NCBI GenBank assembly: GCA_963814955.1
Contig: CAWFEX010000001.1
Span: 186,001 to 250,000, forward strand
Origin: DATCJA01 sp963814955
GTDB taxonomy: Bacteria; Acidobacteriota; Vicinamibacteria; Vicinamibacterales; UBA2999
Direction of reading: 5' to 3'
DNA: 64,000 bases
A program made the position numbers and the translations under genes. Shown here one piece after another: positions 56,464 to 63,437 of the stretch. The notes beneath the pieces are model-generated. The model had not been told where the DNA came from. It made no database searches and saw only the letters and a list, made by a program, of their open reading frames with translations. Every line of letters begins with the position of its first letter. Position 1 is the stretch's first letter.

Positions 56464-56580
56464 CGGCTTTGGGCTTTAGGCTGTAGGCTATTGGCCGGCT
56501 CAACGCACGCCCAAGACACGAAACCGCCTACGGCCCAGAGCACGGGAGCCCAAAGCCTACAGCCCAAAGCCTAAAGCCTA
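56464..56580. repeat. Heptad inverted array (GGCTTTA type) between divergent genes
   Basis: Left arm GGCTTTG GGCTTTA and GGCTGTA GGCTATT GGC (56464-56494), right arm GAGCCCAAAGCCTACAGCCC plus AAAGCCTAAAGCCTA (56546-56580), inverted and in 7-nt phase. It fills most of the spacer between the symporter and tartrate dehydratase starts, where promoters are expected. Confidence 0.7.
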
Positions 56581-56591
56581 GAACCGAACTC

Positions 56592-57762
56592 ATGAGTATC
56601 CGTATCGTCGAAATCCGCGAAGCCACCAAGCCGATCGCGTCCGCGATTCGCAACGCATACATCGATTTCAGCAAGATGACCGTCAGCCTGGTTGCCGTCG
56701 TGACCGATGTGATCCGCGACGGCCGTCGAGTCGTCGGGTATGGGTTCAATTCCAACGGCCGTTACGGTCAGGGGGGGCTCATTCGCGAGCGGTTTGCGCC
56801 GCGCCTCATGGAGGCCGACCCCGCCACGCTCCGCACTGAGGCCGGCGACAATCTCGATCCCGATCGTCTCTGGAAGACGATGATGCAGAACGAGAAGCCG
56901 GGCGGGCATGGCGAGCGGTCGGTGGCCGTGGGCACGATCGACATGGCGATCTGGGATGCGGTGGCAAAGATTGCCGGCAAACCGCTCTTTCGGTTTCTCG
57001 CCGAGCGGTACGGCGGCGAGGCCGACCCGCGGGTATTCGTCTACGCCGCAGGCGGCTACTACTATCCGGGCAAGAATCTCGACGCGCTTCGAGCCGAGAT
57101 GCGGAGCTACGTCGATCGCGGGTACACGGTGGTGAAGATGAAGATCGGCGGCGCATCCATGGACGACGACCAGCAGCGCATCGAAGCCGTCCTGAAAGAA
57201 ATTGACGGCCAGGCGCGGCTCGCGGTGGATGCGAACGGGCGCTTCGACCTGGACATGGCCATCGCGTATGCGAAGCTGCTCCGCCAGTATCCGTTGTTCT
57301 GGTACGAGGAAGCGGGCGATCCGCTCGATTACTCGCTGCAGGCCTCGCTCGCCGACTACTATCCCGGGCCGATGGCGACCGGCGAGAACCTCTTCAGTCA
57401 TCAGGACGCGCGCAATCTGCTGCGATACGGCGGCATGCGGTCGGATCGCGACTGGCTGCAGTTCGACTGCGCGTTGTCGTACGGGCTATGTCGAGTACCT
57501 GCGCACGCTGGCGGTGCTGAAGACCGCGGGCTGGTCGGCGCGGCGGTGCATTCCGCACGGCGGTCACCAGATGTCGTTGAATATCGCAGCCGGCCTCGGG
57601 TTGGGCGGCAACGAGAGCTATCCCGATCTCTTTCAACCCTACGGCGGGTTTCCGGACAGCGTGCGCGTCGAAGCCGGTCACATTCACATGCCCGAGCTCC
57701 CTGGCATCGGTTTCGAGGGCAAGTCGGATCTCATTGGCGTGATGCGCGAGCTCGCCGAATAG
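56592..57762 (+). CDS. D(-)-tartrate dehydratase, enolase superfamily (frameshift near 57485)
   Basis: From ATG 56592: IASAIRNAYIDFSKMTVSLV, GYGFNSNGRYGQGGLIRERF, KPGGHGERSVAVGTIDMAIW, VKMKIGG (KxK acid/base lysine), AVDANGRFDLDMA (metal Asp), WYEEAGDPLDY (Glu), PMATGENLFSHQDARNLLRY (Glu) and DWLQFDCALSYG. A frame change near 57485 leads to VEYLRTLAVLKTAGWSARRC, IPHGGHQMSLNIAAGLGLGG (catalytic His) and GYPDLFQPYGGFPDS-like end. This order and wording match the characterised D-tartrate dehydratase (EC 4.2.1.81, tartrate to oxaloacetate) of the mandelate-racemase subgroup very closely. Cytosolic, Mg-dependent. Divergent partner of the DctA-like symporter. Confidence 0.88.
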
Positions 57763-57827
57763 ACCGCCGTTGACACCTTGCGGGCGCGGGCGTCTAATGG
57801 GCGCCGTGTAGAGAGGGAGGACGAATT

Positions 57828-58469
57828 ATGCGTCTGATTCCACTCGTGACGGCCGCGCTGCTGCTGCTTCATCCAGCACCTTCGTTCGCGCAGGACTGGA
57901 TGGAATTCTCCAGTCCGACCGATTTCTTCAGCGTCAATTTCCCCGGCGAGCCTCAGGTGAAAGACATCACCTATACCTCCGAGTACGGCCTTACGCTGCC
58001 GGGCCGCGTCTATAGCGTTGCGCAGGGGACGAACCGCTACTCAGTTACGGTAGTCGATTACTCGAACGCCGAGAAAATGCACGTAGAGCGAGCCGCAAAG
58101 TGCAAGGCCGCCGGAGGTGACGGAGACAGCTGCGGTAGTCCTGGGAGAGCGGATGTGCGAGGGGCGATCGTGCATGCCGCCTGGGCTTTCATCAAGCGGG
58201 ACGCTGAGATGACGCACTTCGCGAATTACAACGCGGACCTCGTTGAGGGACTGCGGCTCCAACTTCTCAATGCGGATCGTTCGTGTACCTACGCAGTGAT
58301 CCATATGCACGAGTACCGTCTCTATATTCTCGAAGGAACCGTTGCTGCGGGATTACCACCCCCGGCGCTGTTTCAGCAGTCGCTGGGATTCCTCGACAAG
58401 GAGGGAAGGAGGATTCGCTACGAGACCACCTACTCGCACGGATTTCCGACCCCAAAGCGCACGAGATGA
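57828..58469 (+). CDS. Secreted protein of unknown function, ~230-aa family (copy 3 of 3)
   Basis: 213 residues from ATG 57828 after GGGAGG, signal peptide LVTAALLLLHPAPSFA. Shared blocks: WMEFSSPTDFFSVNFPGEPQ, ITYTSEYGLTLPGRVYSVAQ, RYSVTVVDYSNAEKMHVERA, KCKAAGGDGDSCG, FIKRDAEMTHFANYNADLVE, VIHMHEYRLYILEGTVAAGL and LFQQSLGFLDKEGRRIRYET. Closest to copy 1 (GDGD-C spacing). It lacks the Gly-rich tail of copies 1 and 2. A DUF6152 gene follows at 58535, with only a heptad array in between. Confidence 0.75.
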   Translation: MRLIPLVTAALLLLHPAPSFAQDWMEFSSPTDFFSVNFPGEPQVKDITYTSEYGLTLPGRVYSVAQGTNRYSVTVVDYSNAEKMHVERAAKCKAAGGDGDSCGSPGRADVRGAIVHAAWAFIKRDAEMTHFANYNADLVEGLRLQLLNADRSCTYAVIHMHEYRLYILEGTVAAGLPPPALFQQSLGFLDKEGRRIRYETTYSHGFPTPKRTR

Positions 58470-58473
58470 GTCT

Positions 58474-58508
58474 CGACCTTTTGACCTTTGACTTTTGACC
58501 TTTGACCT
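58474..58508. repeat. Heptad array, single arm
   Basis: GACCTTTT GACCTTT then GACTTTT GACCTTT GACCTA, almost perfect 7-nt phase. No inverted partner lies nearby; it separates copy 3 of the secreted protein from its DUF6152 gene. Confidence 0.65.
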
Positions 58509-58534
58509 ACGCATTACTGGTTAGGAGGCCGAAG

Positions 58535-58927
58535 ATGCTGTTCAAATCCTTCATCCTCGCGGTCCTGTGTGCGGTTTCGCTGGTGGTGCCGGCCAGGGCG
58601 CACCACTCCCACAACAACTACGACACGACGAAGTGGACTCCGTTCGAGGGCACGGTCAAGGAAGTGCACTGGCTGTTCCCGCATTCCTGGCTCTACATGG
58701 AGATCAAGAACGAGAAAGGCGCAGTGGCCGTATGGGCGCTCGAAGCCGCCAATCCCAACTCGATCATGGAAAACGGCGTGACCAAAGCGCACGTGAGACC
58801 CGGCGACCGCATAAAGGTGCGGTGCCACCTGCTTCGCGACGGCGAAAACGGCTGTCTACTCGGATTCGTCACCCCGCAGCATGGCGACATGACGCGAGGA
58901 CATGGCGTCGAGCGGGAGTGGGACTAG
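58535..58927 (+). CDS. DUF6152 family periplasmic protein (copy 2 of the paired type)
   Basis: Start at 58535 is set by TAGGAGG 6 nt upstream and signal peptide FKSFILAVLCAVSLVVPARA. The 130-residue product reads AHHSHNNYDTTKWTPFEGTV, KEVHWLFPHSWLYMEIKNEK, VWALEAANPNSIMENGV and VRCHLLRDGENGCLLGFVTP. It is very similar to 6450-6842 over its full length, including both cysteines and HGVExxWD at the end. Same pairing with the secreted ~230-aa gene as at 5665-6842. Confidence 0.82.
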   Translation: MLFKSFILAVLCAVSLVVPARAHHSHNNYDTTKWTPFEGTVKEVHWLFPHSWLYMEIKNEKGAVAVWALEAANPNSIMENGVTKAHVRPGDRIKVRCHLLRDGENGCLLGFVTPQHGDMTRGHGVEREWD

Positions 58928-58938
58928 GGGCGATACAC

Positions 58939-59025
58939 GAAGTGCAAAGTGCAAAGTAGAAAGTGGAAAGTAAGTTCAAAGTACTTATCTACTTACTTTC
59001 CACTTTTCACTTTCTACCTTTTACT
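58939..59025. repeat. Heptad inverted array, gene-less counterpart of the 47.5-kb arms
   Basis: Left arm AAGTGCA AAGTGCA then AAGTAGA AAGTGGA AAGTAAG TTC; right arm CTTACTTTCCACTTTTCACT plus TTCTACCTTTTACTT; loop about 18 nt (AAAGTACTTATCTA). The arms share AAAGTGC and GAAAGTAAGTTC with the pair that encloses the four-helix-bundle gene. It lies between convergent genes. Confidence 0.75.
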
Positions 59026-61193
59026 TGGCGAGCGGGTTCGGTCGAAGCTGGAACTTGAGCACCTGGCTCGGCGTCCCCCTTCCTCCTTCAGTATGGAACG
59101 GCGCCCGGCTGGCGTTGGTTGACCAGAGCGCCCGGCCCTTCCAACCGGTGTTCTGATCGTCAATCCGGCCGTCCATCGATTTCGCGTAGAAGCCCATCGG
59201 ATACGGGACGCGCACCACCATATAGCGTCCGTTCACGAGCATCAGCAGCGAATCCGATCCACCGCCCGTCGCAATGGGGATGTTGGGCCCCAGGCCGAAG
59301 ACGTTGTGTTGATCGACCCACGGGTAATAGCTCGTGTCCGCGCCGCCGGGATCGGCGGCGCCCTTGAAGTGCGGCCCCGGATACGGATAGAAAGCCCAGC
59401 CCTCCGGGCAGTGCTGTCCGGTTGCCTTCGGACCGTTCAGCGGGCCCTTGCACTTCCGGCGATCGAAGCTGGCCATGTGTCCGCTTGACAGGACCGCCCA
59501 GATCACGCCGTTCCGATCCGCGTCGATGCCGCGCATGCTTACCGCGTGCGGACCACCGGCTGGCACCTCGTAGTATTCGGATAACGCCTCCGCCGGGTTG
59601 CGGCTCGCGCCCGGGGCGACGCGAATGAGGCCGCCCGGGAATCGGTTGATGCCTCCCCAGACCGAGCCGTCCACCGGATTCGGGATCACGCTGTAGATGG
59701 GGAAACCGATCCGCTTGTCCTTTGCCGGATCGAGCGGGTCGCTCGGTCCAACGTATGCGTCGCGCCTACCGTTGCCGTTTGTGTCGAGAATGAAGGGCGT
59801 CCATCCCTGCGAGCGCGCCGCATCCTTCGTCTCGTCGTACATCCGCGTGTTCACCCACCCCAGGACCCCGTGGGAGTCGGAGCCGCTGCCGTCGATGTAC
59901 AACGTATTGTCCGCATCCTCCGCGAAGTGTAGGTGATGAGTGCCGAAGCAGGTGTTGATGTCCGACCATGCCTTCGTTCGCGGGTCGTACATCTTGAGCT
60001 GCCTGCCGCTTTCGTTGATCGGAAACGCGCGGGCGGAGGGGTTGCTCGAACCCTCGCGGCAATACGTCGGCGTCTCGTCGCCGCGCACTCTGGCGGCATA
60101 CCAGGTACGCGCCAGACCGTCCATCATCGGGGTGTGGTTCACCGCCTTGCTGTTCCAGATTGCTTCTTCGCCCCAGTACGGCGAGGCGAGCAGCACGCCG
60201 CCGCCCTCGCCCTCCTCGTTGCGCAGATTGTCGACTGGAATCGCCAGCCGGCTCGTCGTGTGCCGAACCGGATCGAGCACGGGCACGTAATCCGCGCTCG
60301 CCTCGAGCGCGCCGTAGATCGGGCCGTTGGCGTTGACCCGCGGATTGCGCTTGTCGGAGGTGACTTCATCGTGGAGGTACGCCTTTGGATCCGCCCAGTC
60401 CCAGATCGTGATCACGACGTCGCGCTCCCGGCCCTGGGGGCGCGGTGGCACTTCGGTCGGATACTCGCCCTTGGCGATGCGATCGCGTCCAGTCGGCGAA
60501 CAGCTCGAACGACCGCGGGCCGAACTGACCGTTGAGCTGTCCGTACATGCCTCTGCCGGCCTGACCCGACTGCACGCGGCGCTGCCACGCTGCCACCGAC
60601 TGCATGTCCTTGAACGCCTCGGGGATCTCGCGGGTTGCCTTGTTGCCCATCTGATGGCACCCCTCGCAGCTCCCCATTCGCAGCCGCGCCATCCACTCGG
60701 ACTGGCTCTTCATCGTCTCGACGATGCCGTTCACCTTGGCGCCCTTGCCGGGGAACTCGCTCTTGTCAGGTACGCGCAGCAGCGAGTACCAGTAGTTGGC
60801 CGGGTAGTACTCGGCTGCGGCGCGCGCGTTCGGCGCGCCGACGGCGGTCAGGTTGAGGACGCGTCCCGGTGCGGACTGCACCTTCGGTGAGTCCACCAGT
60901 CCGTACCCCCGCACCCAGACGCTGTAATTCGCCTTCGGTAGATCGGGCAGCACGTAGCGCCCCTGGTCGTCGGTGACGACCATCCGGGCCAAGCGCGTCG
61001 GCAGGTCCCGCGTTTCCGCGATCACCCACACGCCCGCCTCCGGCCCTTTGGCGCCGGTGACGACGCCGCCGATGTCGTCGTTGTCGATCGCCACGGCAGC
61101 CTGCTGTGCGCTCACGCCGGCGAGCGAGAGGGCCAGCAGCACGGCGATGCCGGCGCCAGCCAATCCTGGGACGATCAATCTGTGAATTCTCAT
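59021..61193 (-). CDS. Secreted heme-containing propeller protein with carboxypeptidase-regulatory-like domain (frameshift near 60480)
   Basis: From ATG 61193: signal peptide VPGLAGAGIAVLLALSLAGV; a carboxypeptidase-regulatory-like beta-sandwich (DIGGVVTGAKGPEAGVWVIA, YVLPDLPKANYSVWVRGYGL); then one heme motif, CEGCH at 176-180 (LRMGSCEGCHQMGNKATREI). A frame change near 60480 leads to a long propeller-like region (VVITIWDWADPKAYLHDEVT, FGTHHLHFAEDADNTLYIDG, GVLGWVNTRMYDETKDA, GGPHAVSMRGIDADRNGVIW, LRPNPLAK end). About 724 residues. Similar domain orders occur in acidobacterial secreted proteins of unknown activity; electron transfer or an oxidoreductase role is inferred only from the heme. 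Confidence 0.75.
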
Positions 61194-61213
61194 TGCGTCC
61201 TCACTTCTTCCAC

Positions 61214-61240
61214 CCGCGCAGGCTGAAGCCTGCGCGCTAC
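61214..61240. repeat. REP-like palindrome ending CTAC
   Basis: Stem CGCGCAGGCTGAAGCCTGCG and CTAC, the type also found at 8877 and 14870. It abuts the 9-nt array starting at 61241 and lies 21 nt upstream of the heme-protein start on the minus strand. Confidence 0.7.
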
Positions 61241-61293
61241 TTTGCACTTACTTTTCCACTTCTTCCACTTTTTCCACTTTTTCCACTTTTTCC
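61241..61293. repeat. 9-nt periodic array (CCACTTTTT), copy A
   Basis: TTTGCACTTACTTTTCCACT then four 9-nt units of CCACTTTTT type. The string CACTTACTTTTCCACTTCTT plus CCACTT is repeated in the same orientation at 61590-61615. The array encodes the EKVEKVEKVEEVEK tail of the kinase fragment. Confidence 0.7.
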
Positions 61294-61526
61294 AGACCGT
61301 AGATTGCGGCGATGTTCGGATGATTCAGACAGGCGAGGACCTGCGCCTCACGTTGCAGGCGAGCCAGGCGATCGCAGTCCCCAGCGAGATCCGCGGGCAG
61401 GACTTTCAGCGCGACATCGCGTTGCAGCCTGGTGTCTCTGGCGCGATAGACCTTTCCTCTGCCGCCGGCCCCCAGCGGCGAGAGCACCTCGTACGGGCCG
61501 AGTCGAACGCCGGCCGTAAGCGCCAC
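61248..61526 (-). pseudogene. Truncated serine/threonine kinase running into a repeat array
   Basis: From ATG 61526: VRLGPYEVLSPLGAGGRGKV, YRARDTRLQRDVALKVLPAD with the ATP lysine, LARLQREAQVLACLNHPNIA with the alphaC glutamate, and IYGLE. After residue 78 the frame enters the 9-nt array and continues KVEKVEKVEEVEK to a stop. The rest of the kinase is missing. GAGGRGKV deviates from the usual GxGGMGEV. Array copies lie on both sides of the fragment. Compare the fragment at 35316-35699. Confidence 0.7.
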
Positions 61527-61581
61527 GAATCTCTCTGAAGTGCCACGAGATTATACGCAAGCGGCTTCACGGCGCGCCGAG

Positions 61582-61625
61582 CCACTTTCCACTTACTTTT
61601 CCACTTCTTCCACTTGTCCACTTGC
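61582..61625. repeat. 9-nt periodic array, copy B
   Basis: CCACTTTCCACTTACTTTTC then CACTTCTTCCACTTGTCCAC. Direct copy (same orientation) of the start of the array at 61241, with 26 identical bases in a row. Together the two copies bracket the kinase fragment. Confidence 0.7.
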
Positions 61626-61718
61626 CTCGAGGGAATCTGGTATCCCGGGACCTATGAGTGTATAACCGTCCAGATTCTTCCCTTCTGACGAGGAGGGCTT
61701 CTCGATAAGGAGAATGAC

Positions 61719-62795
61719 GTGCGGGATTTAGTTCTTGCATCCGCTGTTTGCGCCGTATTTGCAATCGCGACAGTGGGAGGGCAAACGCAGAACGCGCAAA
61801 CGCCGCCGGCACCGGGCGCCGACCCTTACGCCAACAACCCGGCGGCGGGCACGACGCAGTTTCCGCTCGCCGCTCCGGCGGGCACCGACAGCAACGCCAA
61901 GAGCGTCGCGCCGCCAGGAGCCATCAATCAGGGTCCCTTCGATCCGGCTACCTGGAAGTACGGCCCCGCGTTCACGCCACCGACCGGCACACGGCTTTGG
62001 AATCCGGTAAAGCTGAAGATGCTGGATGGTGGCAAGGTGACCGGGGGCACGCTGTTCAGCGCTACCGACCCGGCCACGTATTGCGCCATGGCGAACGCCG
62101 GCTACGACTTCATCTGGACGGAGATGCAGCACGACCAGCACGACTGGCAGGCGGTGGCGCGTATGTGGCGCACGTGTCCGCACGCGAAGGCGGTTCCCGG
62201 AGTGCGGGTCGCCTACGCCGACGAGCGAGAGATCCAGCATGCACTCGACGCCGGTGCGCTGGTGATCGTGGTGCCCACCGTCGATACCGTCGCCGAAGCA
62301 ATTGAGGCACGCAACTGGACGTATTTCCCACCGCTCGGGCGACGCAGCGCTGGTGGTGGCCAGGCGTTCGATGCGGCAATGTGGGGCGGCGTTCCCGGTG
62401 GCTACCGGAACACCATCAACGACAACATCGTCCTGATCCTCATGATCGAGACGCTCGAAGGGCTCAAGAACGCGGATGAAATCGGCAAGGTTCCCGGCGT
62501 CACCGCGCTTTTCGCGGCAAGCGGCGATCTCGGGAACTTCTCGGGCTTCCGCCAGGGCACGCCCGATTACGAGCGCGCGATCAACATCGTTCACGACGCG
62601 GCCGTGAAGGCCCGCGTGCGTCTGTGCGGCCCGCTCGCCTGGCGCGACCGGCCGGACTTCACGTGTTTCCAGGCGGGCAGCGAGACTGCGGCAATCGCCC
62701 GCGGCGTTGCCGCCGAACTCGGCTCGCTGGCCAACACGCAGGCCAGGCCCGAAGTGGGCCCGTTTGCATCAACACCAAAACCAGGCGGGCCGTGA
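61719..62795 (+). CDS. Secreted HpcH/HpaI aldolase/citrate-lyase-family protein
   Basis: The GTG at 61719 follows ATAAGGAG and opens a signal peptide (LVLASAVCAVFAIATVGG) and a Pro/Ala-rich linker. The 358-residue product then shows the HpcH/HpaI TIM barrel: WNPVKLKMLDGGKVTGGTLF, NAGYDFIWTEMQHDQHDWQA, AVPGVRVAYADEREIQHALD, ALVIVVPTVDTVAEAIEA, ILMIETLEGLKNADEIGKVP (metal Glu) and FAASGDLGNFSGF (metal Asp). Known family members are cytosolic class II aldolases acting on hydroxy-oxoacids. An exported version is unexpected and may have a different role. The metal-binding Glu and Asp are retained. Confidence 0.82.
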   Translation: MRDLVLASAVCAVFAIATVGGQTQNAQTPPAPGADPYANNPAAGTTQFPLAAPAGTDSNAKSVAPPGAINQGPFDPATWKYGPAFTPPTGTRLWNPVKLKMLDGGKVTGGTLFSATDPATYCAMANAGYDFIWTEMQHDQHDWQAVARMWRTCPHAKAVPGVRVAYADEREIQHALDAGALVIVVPTVDTVAEAIEARNWTYFPPLGRRSAGGGQAFDAAMWGGVPGGYRNTINDNIVLILMIETLEGLKNADEIGKVPGVTALFAASGDLGNFSGFRQGTPDYERAINIVHDAAVKARVRLCGPLAWRDRPDFTCFQAGSETAAIARGVAAELGSLANTQARPEVGPFASTPKPGGP

Positions 62796-62863
62796 CCGCC
62801 TTCGCGCCTTGCGCTTCGGCGAGTCTCGCCGGAGCCTTGGCGGAGGCGGAAGGCCCGCCCTAC
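62783..62863. repeat. REP-like element with an inner palindrome, overlapping the aldolase end
   Basis: GGCGGGCCGTGACCGCC ... GGCCCGCCCTAC (the 17213/41529 stem) with CTTCGGCGAGTCTCGCCGGA and GCCTTGGCGGAGGCGG inside. It begins in the last codons of the aldolase gene (PGGP) and supplies its TGA. Confidence 0.6.
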
Positions 62864-62872
62864 GCGTTGCCG

Positions 62873-62936
62873 TACCTTTGACTTTTGACTTTCGACTTTT
62901 GACCTTTGCCCTTTGCCCTTTGACCTTTGACTTACA
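62873..62936. repeat. Heptad array, single arm
   Basis: CTTTTGA CTTTCGA CTTTTGA then CCTTTGC CCTTTGC and CCTTTGA CCTTTGA in exact 7-nt phase: the longest uninterrupted array in the window, about nine units. It lies just before the cupin gene's ribosome binding site. Confidence 0.75.
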
Positions 62937-62958
62937 GGATTCACTCCGGAGGAGCGCC

Positions 62959-63393
62959 ATGAAGCGATTACTGATGTTCGCGATCCTGTTCACGATGGCG
63001 GTTGTCGTCGCCGCTGACGGCGTGCCGACCGTTGTCACCTACGTGCACCACGACAAGGTGTCGGCAACGATGGCCAAGGGAGGCCCGATCATCGAGGACC
63101 ATGGTCTGAGAGTGCTGGCTCAGCGCCGGGGGGCTGGTGAAGTTGAAGTTCACGCGAAGACGAACCATGTCTTCATCATCGTGGAGGGGGAAGCGACGTT
63201 CGTGACCGGCGGCACGCTCGTGGGCGCCAAGGACACCGCGCCGGACCAGATTCGCGCGGCAAGCGTTCAGGGCGGCCAGACTCATCGCCTGACCAAAGGC
63301 GACGTGATCACGGTTCCCGCGAAAACACCGCACTGGTTCAAGGAGGTCCCGACCAAGACGATCGCGTATTACGCCGTCAACTCCGATCAGTAG
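62959..63393 (+). CDS. Secreted cupin-domain protein
   Basis: The start at 62959 follows GGAGGAGCGCC and a signal peptide (LLMFAILFTMAVVVAADG) follows it. The 144-residue product has a single cupin: LRVLAQRRGAGEVEVHAKTN (first motif with His), HVFIIVEGEATFVTGGTLVG (with Glu), THRLTKGDVITVPAKTPHWF (second motif with His). The metal set is incomplete compared with classical GxHxH cupins: H-x-x-x-N-H-V plus TPHW. A small-molecule binding or enzymatic role in the periplasm is possible. It may share a transcript with the preceding aldolase gene. Confidence 0.8.
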   Translation: MKRLLMFAILFTMAVVVAADGVPTVVTYVHHDKVSATMAKGGPIIEDHGLRVLAQRRGAGEVEVHAKTNHVFIIVEGEATFVTGGTLVGAKDTAPDQIRAASVQGGQTHRLTKGDVITVPAKTPHWFKEVPTKTIAYYAVNSDQ

Positions 63394-63437
63394 GTTCGTC
63401 GCTCCGCGTCTAGCCACCTGATCGCGCGGAGGTTCAT

